Source: Ancylostoma caninum | Taxonomy: Eukaryota > Nematoda > Chromadorea > Rhabditida > Ancylostomatidae | DNA length: 64,000 bases | Assembly: GCA_037903475.1 (NCBI GenBank) | Contig: JBAJFG010000015.1 | Span: 1,550,001-1,614,000 of the forward strand | Direction: 5' to 3' | In this document: positions 10,300-21,569 of the stretch, piece after piece | Position numbering within the stretch: position 1 is the first letter of the stretch | Layout: the number at the start of each line of letters is the position of its first letter | Program-made: the position numbers and the translations under genes | Notes under the pieces: generated by a model | Told to the model about the DNA's origin: nothing | Seen by the model: only the letters and a program-made list of their open reading frames with translations | Databases searched by the model: none

Positions 10300-13240
10300 T
10301 TACATTACACTACAGAACAAAGAAAAATATCCGGAACAGCAGCAGCAACAACAACAACAACAACTCCATGTGTAAAATTTTTATTGGGAGAACCAACACA
10401 TCACATGATTCCTCTGGTCTCGTGCAGCACTTTGCCTATTCTGATGTATGATACTATACGGTGTTACAAGACATGCACTAGCAAACACCTTTTTTTTGGC
10501 GGAATTCGGCAATGGATTAGTCGCGCAGTTCATACTTTCTCCACTGCACCTATAACATCCTCGCATTTTAGACCTATCTCAGCTTCTTACACTTCCTCTC
10601 AATCCTGGGGCCAAACGGACATAGGAAGGGAACACAGTCGGTAGGGAGTCTGAGCAGTCCTATCTCATAGTGTGGTTTAGACAAGTGTCTTCAGCTCGCA
10701 GTAAAATAAATTATGAACAATTAAACCAGTAAGGTTCAAACACACGTGATTACACATGAGATAACGAAAGCAGTGAGACAAAATTGGTGACTCCTGCAAT
10801 TTATTGAGCCTTTTTTGTTCGAGAAAAAAACCATTGCTCATTTCCTTCAAAATTTCTGTAGTTTGGAGGTGGACTCCTCGAAAAAAAAACATTCAAGAGC
10901 TACATGTGAAGTGATCCTATGAACTTAGAATACAGAACCCACTGTGAAAAGCCAAATAAACCATCTTTGCTGAGCATTGGATAAGCGCTTTCAGTCTCAG
11001 CGTGCTCTGCAAAGCTGGTGCTCTCATCACTATTTGTTTTGTTAACTGCCGAGTTCATGACTTGAAGAAATATTCCACCAAACTCATCTTCGCAAATGAT
11101 GCAGTTCTACACATATGTGGATTTAAGAATTTATAAGAAGCTAATGAAGAATAAAATTATATGTATAACCGAATGACTATGAAAAACAATGTATTTTGGA
11201 AAATTGAAAGGTATTCGGACTGAAAATTCTTTTCAACGGCACTCTGAAGTGAAGTTGTGCTTATAAGGTGCTACTCATATGCAGTGATAAGCCATATTAG
11301 ACAGATTTGTCATTGCTCTGGGTTTACTATGCCTGGACCAGGGTATTTTTTCAAAAAATTCTTTTTGTAGTATTGATTTATGTCCTTGCTCAGATCTGAC
11401 TTTTCCTTTAAAAGCAGAAGCCCGCCTCGTTTTTCATGTCGATCTGTACAGGTGCGGCATAAGTACTGCGTCAGAAATATTTGTTAATAATTTTTGTCAC
11501 TGAAACTGGAACTCTAGTTGCTGTTCAGTATTACTTACCTTAAATCTTACAAATCGTACACATTGAAGGGACGTCTGACGTGGTCTCTGTCTTCTTGAGG
11601 GAGTTAAACCCAGGGCATGCACAACCATTGGGGCCAGCAGACAACTTCAGAGGATTTCTCCCTCCTTCCTTTCTGTGAGCGATCCCAGATTCGTGGCACC
11701 AGTGGGTTATAGAGCTCATGGGCACACCTCTACGATTACCAGTTGACACATCCACACGATCGTTGTAGAGGAAGTTTGTACACCATTCCTCTGCCGAGAT
11801 GAGTTCGTGAGGTTGAAGAAACAACAGTCACTTTATATTCTGCACCTCGTTTCTTGAAGCACTGCTGTCCTAGCAGACCCATTTCTTATAAGTAAACTAA
11901 TAGCTATACCTGCTTTACAGAGCTATCCTTTTTTCCAGCAAGGGACCTTTTTTTCAACTCTAATTCGGCGTAGACCTCGGGCATGAGGTTTATTTCGGAA
12001 GCATCAGCATCAGTGATGATAAAGGTCAAATGTGATCTGCAGAGGAGATCGTTCCTACTGCATCTGAAGTACTGTAGTACTGCCCTTACACTGCACGATA
12101 TCCGCCGATGAAGCTCTGCTCCAAATTGAGCAGTTGAGCATTCTCCTGAGGCGCCTCCCTGTTGCCGCCCGCCCAAGTAGCATACCTAAATTTTGCCTTC
12201 CCTCGTAATGGTCTCGCTTTGTTGTGAACATGCTGTTGCTGATGCTTGTAGTGTTCTGTCTGGACTTCCTCACTGGCTGATGAACTCATCACCCTCTGGG
12301 AAGGTCAGCACCCAACTCTTCTACCTCGCAGTTTTGTAATGGGTTCATTTTTCGTGGGTTTTCTCGAACTGTAGAACAGCGACATTTTTGTGGAATGTAT
12401 TTGGGAACAACAATTCAACAGCAGAGCATCGTACTGCAATTGGATGGTGCAGTTGTATTGCTGCAAAAGATAGGCGATCAGGAAACGAGATTGTACAGTG
12501 GTGCTCAATAGGACGATCTCGGTTCTTTTCAAATTCGGACTTGTTATTAACGTTGACGTTGATTGACGTTGATGTGAGTTCATGGAACGTGGCGATAATG
12601 CAGAGGAAGGGACATCAATTTTAAATATAATATTCGGGTAGTAGAGCTTATTCGCAATAGGGATAGAACTAGCTACAAATTTTGATACGGTACGAGGGCG
12701 GTTTGAAAAGTTTCCGGAATGACAATGGAAATAAAACAGATCTGATGAAATTAATGTTTTGTTTCATGACTCAATCCCCTCGAAGCTCAACACACGTGGT
12801 CCGGCCTGTTTTTAATTTCTCGTTCTCTATCTAGAACGAATTTCTCTGAAATACTCAGAATAACCGGATAAAGCCACGATTAACTCGTCTCTTGATCGGA
12901 ATCTTGTCCTTGATGGGAAGATGTTGAGATTCTGAGACAGATACTTGTACGAAGAAGCTAATGCAAAACATCGTTGAATAAGATGGGATTTGGATTTCAT
13001 TACTACAAGTTTTTTGATGAGTCATAACACCTGTTAGAGCGGTCATTCTGACGCAGAGATAGATTTTTTTCGTACAACTCGTTTCACTTGGGCTAGCACA
13101 GCTAAAGCTTCCAAAAATTTCGCCTAATATTCAGTTGTAATGGCTCTTCCATCAATCCCTTGAAACTCTAAAAACAGGTCCCGCCACCCATCCACCTCAG
13201 CGAATGGTGCTTTCTTTTTCGGAATCCATTCTTCGTGTCT
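10300..13240. other. No supported gene
   Basis: I recognise no gene. An uninterrupted minus-strand frame at 11540-11824 (94 codons, several Cys) resembles no family I know. Words around 12230-12290 (GTTCTGTCTGGACTTCCTC) recur at 14725-14750, showing a dispersed repeat. GAGGGCGGTTTGAAAAGTTT at about 12695 resembles a mariner-type terminus, but I found no partner. Confidence 0.4.
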
Positions 13241-13245
13241 ATCCT

Positions 13246-13445
13246 ACCCCCTCTCGAGAATGGGTCATCAAATTTTTGATATTACTTTACAATACAAATA
13301 AAAATCTCGTATTAGTTTATTTTTAATAGTTTATTATTCCCCAGACGGCGGACACCCACTTTTTTCCCACGTCCCCACCCCTTCCGCCCACTTTCTGCGT
13401 CCTACCCCCGCCGTTCTCATTGCATCTTTTGTGACCACAGTGTAG
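13246..13445 (+). repeat. Dispersed repeat, copy 2
   Basis: Starts at GAGAATGGGTCATCAAATTT, followed by TACTTTACAATACAAATAAA, an AT-rich middle and CCCACTTTTTTCCCACG...GCCCACTTTCTGCGTCC. It is closely matched by the inverted copy at 16295-16545. Confidence 0.75.
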
Positions 13446-14934
13446 GGCTTAATTTAATCTTCAACATGGATCACAGTTTCGATTTGAAATCCAATTCAAC
13501 CATTTAAAATAATTTTCTGATTTTCATGTAGGGTGGTGTTTTTGTTCGGGATTGAGCGAATGCGGCACTCATTTTTGAAACGTTTTTTTTGTTCAAAATT
13601 AGTTCGCCTGATGAAATAAAACTTGATGACTCATGATAGATGCGCTAGGCTCCCTAATTTAGCACGCATTTGTATTCTGTTTGTCAGAACCTTATCAACG
13701 ATTTCATTCACTTTTTCTGATGTGATCAGCTTTTCCTAACATTTTGCACATGACTTTCTTTTTGTTCACGTCCAGCTACGCTTGGTTTTCAGATCATAGA
13801 ATCTATGGTTGAAAAATGAAGACGATGATCCTCCAAAATCAGCATCCAAGTGGTGTTTGGTTAACTTGTGGTTTTCCCTTCCACTTGGAAAAATAGATGA
13901 CCACCTAAATTTAATATTTCTGTGTAAGTGAGCGCAGACGCAGTTGCTCGACTTGATCCCCTTGTCAAAAGCAAAAACTTTGTCAGATCGAATCGATATT
14001 CACACTCAATTCATTTGAAGGATACAATAACAAAACACAACACAAGACTTTCGAACTGTCCATCTCCTTGCTAATTTGCAGAGCATATTGACAAAGAAGA
14101 GGGGAGTCGTGACAATTAGTTGTCCTTCGCTGCCACTCATACGCTCCGATTTGGAAATTCTTCGTAAATCACATCTTCATGGGGTATTTATGAGAGATTT
14201 GGCTTCAGTAGATCACAGCGAGCCAGCTAATACAAAACGTGGACGGTAAATTAGTACATACATACAGGATGCGGGAAGAATGAGGAAGGATGCGTATGAA
14301 AACCACTGATGAGTAGTAAATTGATTTCTTTTCTCTGCTTGAAATGTACCTACTGGTGCAGGTGAATGAATGGTTTGCTCAAGACACGCGGTTATTTCCA
14401 TCCAATATCGAAAGTACGTACATAGCATGAGTAACCGAAAAAGGGTTTTACCCGTGAATATACTATCTGAGAGTAGTTTGAAGCCAGATTGTACGAGCGA
14501 TTCTAAATCTCTCATGAACCCAGATTAGTACTTATGAAATTTCCATGAATGTACAAAACGAGCTCTAATTGCGATAATTAATGGTGAGCATCGAGGCACA
14601 CAGAATGGTGATCCTACTCAAAGAGTAGTATAATTCACTTGCACTTACACTATAATTATTTCCGCTTGCATTGAATGTCTGCGGAAAAAATTGTTCTTCG
14701 CGCCTGCTGTTGCTGGTGCTCGTAGTTTACTGTCTGGACTTCCTCGCTGGCCGATTTACATGATGATAGCACGATATTTTATGGCAATGAGCTGAGGTGT
14801 AGTGAATATTCGTATGATGAGATGTTGTTACTATAGAACAATGGCCTAATGTTTGTGTAACAATCAACGTTGAAGAATGTTGGGTGGGACTGCAGAGCAT
14901 TCTCCTGCGACGGGTGCGCGGATGCATAATTCTT

Positions 14935-14952
14935 AACACCCCCCCCCCCCCG
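14935..14952 (+). repeat. Poly-C tract
   Basis: A run of about twelve Cs. Similar G/C homopolymers occur near 3020, 10003, 16314, 16531, 31451 and 46620. Confidence 0.9.
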
Positions 14953-15008
14953 CCCTCTTTGTGGTGAACCATGCCCTCGCCATTGCCACGAAATGCGACT
15001 TATGCTCC

Positions 15009-15181
15009 TGTACGCATAGGAAACTTCGAACGTACGTAGACAAGAGTCGAGATCGCGGCGCCGCTCTCTTGGGCAGAGACGCAGGCCACACTATGCTGAG
15101 CTCCCGTGACTCTGCCCAAGAAAGCCGCGCCGCGGTCTTGACTCTTGACTGCGTCCGTTTGGAGTTCTCTGTAGGTACGAT
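15009..15181. mobile_element. Foldback MITE, about 72-bp arms
   Basis: The left arm (from TGTACGCATAGG) and the right arm (ending CTGTAGGTACG) are imperfect reverse complements throughout. The best core is CAAGAGTCGAGATCGCGGCG and TCTTGGGCAGAG against CTCTGCCCAAGA and CGCGGTCTTGACTCTTG. The loop is about 20-25 bases. It has no coding capacity. Confidence 0.75.
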
Positions 15182-16294
15182 AACCTGAGACGCGTCTCAA
15201 CCCACCATCATTTACGGTGCACCCGTGGCAGAATCTTCACGAATCTTCACCTAGGATGAGGACAAGTTGGATCCGGGGAGCAGGCCCGGATCACAGGAGG
15301 GTGCAGAAATTCGCACATTTCGATCGGGAAAGGAAGGAAAACAGGGAACGCGCAGTTGTGGATTGAGTTCTACATACAAAACAGCATTAGAAAACATGAA
15401 GCTCAATAGTCGTCGGCGAGAACTGGTTGAGAAAAGCTGCTGAGAATATAGGCATGAATTGCCTGAAATCTGAGCTTTGCCTGGAATATCATCTTCAACT
15501 CAAAAGAGTAAGTGTTGCGAACTTGTCAGATGGAATAACAATGCGACTTTACATTAGATATCATTGGAATGACGGAAATGTAGCCAAGTATAACTAAGAA
15601 ATCTTTTAAAGTGTAAAAACAGTGGTATCTTCTTTATTTGAAAGGGCCGAAAGTTAAGCAGTTGTAAGCCGAACTCAGAATGAAATTCTGAGCAGAATGA
15701 TATATGAAACCTGATAATTTCTTGAACTACCGACGGAGAACAAAGGTGAGACAGATGCCCCGCCCGTCTCACCCTCGCATCGGGCGCTCTCCCATATTGC
15801 GTGCTCTGCCCCCTCCCCGAGCTACACGGGACATTTGTCTTAGGCGGGCTTTTTCAGCCCAGCATGAAATGAAGTACAAAGTTTTATCTACCACTCTACT
15901 TGGAATCTCACGAGTTCGGCAGCTGACAGCTGCGCAACACCTGATTTTTTGAATTGGAAGAGAGATTTAGCGGCAAATCCTTTTCAAAATATTTAGAGAA
16001 AATCATATTGAGACACTATATCAGTGTGAAGCTAAGCGTGCGTCTCGGTATGAAAGCAGGGCACCAATGCAAATCGCACTGTAACATGTAGTTGTTCTAC
16101 ACGTTAGAGTGAGATTTGCACAGGCCCCTCGCTCCCTTTTGGAGAAATACTGGAACTGTTTTGATGCAAACTCTGGGGAAGGGCCTTTACTGTTTTGTAC
16201 TCTATAAAGTTCACTCTTTTGACCTTTCTCAACTTCATCGAAGTCGTTGCGGAACCTTCATTTTTTGACCCCTTTCTCACTACTGTCTACCAGT

Positions 16295-16545
16295 CTCGGA
16301 CGCAGAAAGTGGGCGGGGGGGGGGCGTGGGAAAAAAGTGAGGTCTCAGCCGCTTTGGGGACCCAGATGGAAAATAAAATTAATAAAAATGTCAATTATAA
16401 TAATAAATAATGAATAAAATTTATGTTAAGAATAATAATAAAAATAAACAATAAAAATAAATTAATACAAGATTTTTATTTGTATTGTAAAGTAATTTCG
16501 AAAATTTGGCGACCCATCCTCGATGGGTCGCCCCCCCCCCCTACG
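16295..16545 (-). repeat. Dispersed repeat, copy 3 (inverted)
   Basis: Read on the minus strand it repeats copy 2 at 13246: GATGGGTCGCCAAATTTT, TACTTTACAATACAAATAAA, an expanded AT-rich middle, CCCACTTTCTGCGTCC. G/C homopolymers lie at about 16314-16323 and 16531-16541. Confidence 0.75.
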
Positions 16546-16889
16546 TCCGCAACTGCTATCTACCTATACTCCTGTAGCGCACTCGCAGATAGTTCTGGTT
16601 GGAGTAGTGAACCTCCATCTTGCTCAAAAATTAGAGCTACGGTCTCCCTCTTAATGATTATTTTGTTGGGAAAGTTCTCACGGTTTTCATAGTGTGCTTT
16701 CTTCAACCCCACGCTGCCTTGCAGCAACTTGTCTTTTGTATACATAAGGAGGTCAGGTATGCGCAAGTTTATTATTATCATTACTTCTAAACCCCATCAC
16801 TACCGCTTGCAGTAAGGTGGAACTTTCAGAACAGTACATCTGAGGCCTTTTATTAAATGACTTCAGATCTAGTAAATCAGCAGTCGTAT

Positions 16890-17665
16890 CCAATCATCGC
16901 ATTAATGCTGTATTCTACGGTGTCCGAACGCACTGCGCAAAATTGGTCCAGGAGCTCTCGTGTTTGTGACTCCAAATCCGGAGTCGACAATGATCGATTG
17001 CGACACCTAGTAGAATCAGATTCGAACTGCGCGTCAATGGGCACAAGTCTTGGATGTTTATTTTGCCACCATCACCGATTGCCTGCGTCAGTAGGGCAGG
17101 GTATAAAAGTCATCACAGTGAGTGATGGTGATCTGACGGGCGATCTCCGGCGACGTACAGACGTGCTACGGTGTTGCCTTCGTACAAGCGCATGGAGTCC
17201 ATCTTCACAGAGGATGGGAAGTGGGGTCCTTGCCAACATCAAGCGCCGCCGGCACTGTGTTTGCAAGGATGAGCAGTTTGAGCCGCTTGGAAAGGCAGGC
17301 CTTCATTGGGACAGCAAAAATCGCTGGGAAGGGTTTGAATCATGGCATTCTTACAATTCATGCATTCTTGCATTCTTGCGCGAAGATGCTTGTCCATCCT
17401 CTGGAAGAATGACTCGCCAGAAGCTACTCGACTTTGGACGGGAAGTGTTGCCTCAGCTTTCGTAGAGCCCCAACCTTGCTCCTTGCACCAACAGACAATC
17501 ATCTTTTCCTATCGCTCTCTAAAGCCATGCAAGCGAACGCCTTCGATGATGAAGATGACTTAGATCGCTGGTTCGACAACTTTTTCTAGTCAAAGCCAGA
17601 GCAGTTCTGCGTCGAAGGCATCGACATTCTTTCCGAAAACTGGCGTGGTAGGACTGAATTGATTA
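16890..17665 (+). pseudogene. Dead mariner-type transposase
   Basis: Fragments of a mariner transposase can be read in order. SERTAQNWSRSSRV and VDNDRLRHLVESDSN match the N-terminal helix-turn-helix region (typically SERTAQRWFxKF...GRPS...LVExD). MTRQKLLDFGREVLP then SPNLAP match the conserved block after the second catalytic Asp. DDEDDLDRWFDNFF and SKPEQFCVEGIDILSENW match the C-terminus. A stop interrupts after VLPQLS and another after DNFF, frames shift in the middle, and the catalytic centre is not intact, so it cannot encode a working enzyme. The 202-codon open frame at 16857-17465 is part of this relic, not a novel gene. Hookworms are known to carry mariner elements. Confidence 0.82.
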
Positions 17666-18473
17666 CATTCCTTAATGTGCTTTCCTATCTTTGAAAAGTT
17701 AATCAAATGTAATGCTCTGAAAACTGCGAGAACATTCCCTACAACCTAATAGAATGCAATGTACCTCGGTTGCTGATTCCCTCACACTTTTCACGATGCT
17801 GACGAAATCACTCAACCATTAAATTGAGTACCCTCAGTGCCGGTATGGAAAGTTGAAAAAGTTGTTTGTTAACACACCGAGATTATGATTTCTAGCGCAT
17901 ATTGCACACTGTAATTGAGGCGTCTCCTCCAAAAAGTTATCCAAATAACGCAGCCGATCGACGATCATACAATTATATGGGGTATGGATATAAAATTCTG
18001 TTGTAACTGCGAATATTGTTTTGCGAGAAAGATTATCATACTGTGCACATACATGCACACCATTAATTGTTGCAGTTGAAGCTGTTCGCGTTCATCCACG
18101 AGCACTGCACTAACCTGCTAACCTGAGCTTATAAGAGGTTTAATGTCATAAAAGCAATCTGGGCTTTTCGCGATGCGCTGCAAAGAAATAAAAGAAAAAA
18201 CATCGCGAAGTTGATTTGAATTTGATGAGAGGAACATCTAACATGTAACACTCATCGTCCATTTAGGATTGAGGGGCATCCGCGTTCGAGTCCTTTTTTG
18301 CATTGTGAATAATCTTCACAAGAAAAGAGTCTCATTCAGACGTGACGCGATCTTCCAAGTGACATCAACTAAAACCACTTGATAGTGCGCAATCACAACG
18401 TGGTTGGTGTGCAAACGCATCATCGGGATTTTGAGATTCGATAAGTCTATAGCTGCATTTATAGTGCCTCGGA

Positions 18474-18562
18474 GTCCGATCTGGTCGGATGACAGAAGAC
18501 ACGTATCGATCCTTAATCAACGAGGATCGATACTTATCTTTTATTATCCGACCGGATCGGAC
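18474..18562. repeat. Palindromic element
   Basis: Nested inverted repeats: outer GTCCGATCTGGTCGGAT (18474-18490) against ATCCGACCGGATCGGAC (18546-18562), inner GTATCGATCCT against AGGATCGATAC (18503-18513, 18523-18533) with a nine-base loop. Probably a small MITE. Confidence 0.7.
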
Positions 18563-19097
18563 AACGATGCACTAAAGCTACAAAATTACACTGGGCCGGT
18601 AGTTAAAGGCGGCACTCACGCTGAAAAAAGTTCTCTTGCATTTGTGCTTATTTTAAAGTTGCCATCAATTGGAGCGTAACTACAAAAGGAATCACTCCGA
18701 ATCGTGCAGTTAATCGAGTAATGAAACTCGTACGCATGTACAAATGCGCCCGCCATGCTCAACCCCGCCCCATTCTCTTCGATCGTGTGCGGCTGTGTTT
18801 CTCAGCTGACACAGGATCGATCAGTATTTTCGAATAGCGGTGATCATTTCCGCACCTCGACGGCCGCAGCCATTTCAGGCGATGAATCTAGTACAAATGG
18901 ACATGGATTGGCAAAATACAACAAAGTATTTCTCGCAAACGTAGCCTTTTTTGATGGTCTTTCCTCTACTATGTTCACAAAAGTAGCCTCCAGAGTAGAA
19001 TTCCAGGAAAAAATCGAGGACGTTTTTTATCGTGAATGCTGTCTTTAAGTACACTACGACTTGACTCAAGATGCCGTCATGTAGGCAGGTGCTCCCG

Positions 19098-19204
19098 GCA
19101 TGTTGGCATCTTTGCTCCCAACATGCTCCCATCTACGGCGGCATCACAATGGAAAATGGGGAAAGTATAGACGCCAACACGTTGGGAGCAGAGATGCCGA
19201 CACA
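19098..19204. repeat. Inverted-repeat element
   Basis: GTTGGCATCTTTGCTCCCAA at the left faces TTGGGAGCAGAGATGCCGAC at the right, about 30-base arms around a 45-base centre. Related words (GGTGCCGAC, GATGCCGACATCC, TGCTGGGAGCAA) recur at 19880-20110. Confidence 0.6.
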
Positions 19205-20149
19205 GTGTGCATTCATATCAATGTAACGCGCTTGAGAAGTTGCTTGGTCCATACACAGCTTGAGGAGGTCTCGCTTAGAAAATCTATACGCTGGGCTCTA
19301 TCTTCGGAAACTGTGCAGCATGAACGCGACCCGAACAGTGCAGTACATCGATCAAAGCTTGGGACCATATTTGACCGTTTGCTTTCTCCTCTACTGTTAG
19401 ACCTTTGCTCCCCTCGACAGAAATTGAGGGAGAATGAAAGAAATTGACGACAGGAAGAAATAAGAGACGCCCTTATGCAGAATTTGAAACCGACGTATTA
19501 CGCTGTTCGGGCGGCATTGGCGTCGCACAATTGTTAGAGCCATCCACTTGAAGGATGCAAGAGCACGATGTGGACGGTAAGATGATTTGGGATGGCCCAA
19601 GGTCATGTGAGAAACCAAGTGATGCCCAAGGAGCACGGGTACAATAAGCTTGGTCTGAATTTAGGTAATTGGCGTAGGTAGCGGTGCCGTGATGGAATTG
19701 TCATTGACGGGCTATCCGATTGACGAGGTTGAGAGAACAAGCGTAGACGTTGCCACGTTAAAAGATTCAAGTTCAACTGGTTAATCCCTTAAAACACCTT
19801 CTTTACAGCAAATATGTGTTGGGGACCACTTTTCTCTAGTTAAAAGGAGGACAATTCCATGGAAATGGGGTTTGGTAGGAGGTGCCGACGTCCTTCATGC
19901 TTCCGACCATGACCGAGCCTTCGCATCGGCACCCTCTTGCCCCTACATGTTCTCTCTTCATTTTCTGACTTGCCGCAGTGGGCTCAGATCGTGCTGGGAG
20001 CAATCGAGCTGCCGGCTGCCTTGAGGTCATTGCTGCCAACAAACTGGTGTCCGACGTGACAGCAAATGCTTAAGAATAGAGAGATGCCGACATCCCTCTG
20101 GCTAGTTGTCGGCAGCTACCTCACGTCACGGCAGCAGCAGATGGCTGCC

Positions 20150-21380
20150 AGCATTTAGGACCTACTGGCCATGATAACTGAAGCACCCACATTATGGAAT
20201 AGTTTTTCAGATAGTGTCTAGCCGTTTGCTCCCAGAAACATTGTAGAAACCCTAACACATTTTTTAATTCACAAACTCTGTGAAGTGAGATGATGTGGGA
20301 GTATGGACATGTTGCCTTCTCAAGCAAATCCATGCAAACCGCTACGCGACACAACATACGGGGCTGCAGAACCAAACCCAAATCCCGTTTGCCTATAATG
20401 ACAGCAATGAACCCCTCTATTTGTCCACTTAAGCTTTTAACATACTACCTAAATTTGCAGCCCACTCCCCATCCCCCTGTGATGGTGCCGATATGTTTTT
20501 TCATTTTGCCGTGACTCTATACACCTCAATTCGCTGTCACTAAGCTATAACTTCTGCTCACGGCACACTATTTTCATTATCGGAGCATCAAATAAATTAA
20601 TACACTTTCATTTTTTTAAGACAATGAATCATTTCTTCTGATATACTACAAAAGGGTCGAGTTTTCAATATTGCAGCCCCTTTATTAGAAACAGGATCAA
20701 CAAGATATTTTCTCCTCCCTAAAATGCGATGTAGGTGAAGTCAGTGTCAACTATTAAGCTGCGATCCACAAGAAAGAGCAAACCTTGGCTATGGAGCAGT
20801 TCCTTGAATTCGATCTCGAATGATACTGAAGATCTTTTCTTTCAATTGCAACTGCTCAGGATATGTTCTTGTTGAAGACCGCCTAGCTCCCACGCCCCTT
20901 TGTCGCCAGTGGCTCACCAAGGCGCGCGAGCAACTTCAAATTCAAGTTTTGGCGGCTCACACTCCCTCCTTTTTCCACTGTGGAATTCGTTATCTCACCC
21001 ATAATACAGCCTTCACAAATTTCCATACTTCTATAACTACGAAAAGGGGCTGAATATGCAGAAATTTTTAAGTTTTAAATGATGCAATTCCTCATGTACT
21101 ATGTACGCAAGTCAATCTAACTTAGCAGCACATTTTGTGCTACTTTTAATTTTATAGTGAAAACATGGTGAATTTAATCAATTCTCCAACACTGCCGAGG
21201 TGCTCTGCAACAGCAAGTGAGTTTAAAAAAACCACATAAATGGAAGACCAAAAAAAGTGCTCAGTCTTATAGAGAAACGTACGATATCTACGTTCCATAT
21301 TCTAGAAAAAGGAGACCTCACTCTTTTAACTCTTGCTAATTAGCCTCAGGAGCATTGTCGGCTGAACGATTTCAATAGTG
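20150..21380. other. No gene seen upstream of astacin A
   Basis: Short open frames only, with no recognised family or repeat. Confidence 0.4.
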
Positions 21381-21381
21381 T

Positions 21382-21428
21382 TAATCCAGCACTAATGGGT
21401 AAACTTTCAAATAAATACACCGCAAAAC
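21382..21428 (+). promoter_or_regulatory. Astacin A core promoter block
   Basis: ATCCAGCACTAATGGG followed by TAAAC, TTTC and AAATAAATACACC. The same ordered block precedes astacins B (32068) and C (38623). The TATA-like ATAAATAC lies about 160 bases before the ATG. An acceptor-like TTTCAG ends at 21563, seven bases before the ATG, consistent with spliced-leader addition or a 5' UTR intron. Confidence 0.6.
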
Positions 21429-21569
21429 TAGGAGCAGCGTTAACGTCCGGTCTCCACTTCGACTGAATACTATTCATTGCTCGCAGGCTTACAGGGTTCG
21501 TATTCCAGAGGAATTATGCCTAATGTATCATAAAGCACATCTCTTCCATAAATTTCCTTTCAGTTCCGG

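Noticed and set aside
11540..11824. Possible Cys-containing exon on the minus strand
   Set aside because: The frame is clean for 94 codons but I recognise no family and saw no convincing splice partner.
12690..12715. Mariner terminal repeat
   Set aside because: GAGGGCGGTTTGAAAAGTTT looks like one, but I found no opposite-strand partner nearby.
16857..17465. A novel 202-residue protein
   Set aside because: Its ends match mariner transposase motifs and it continues past a stop into more of them; it is a transposase relic.
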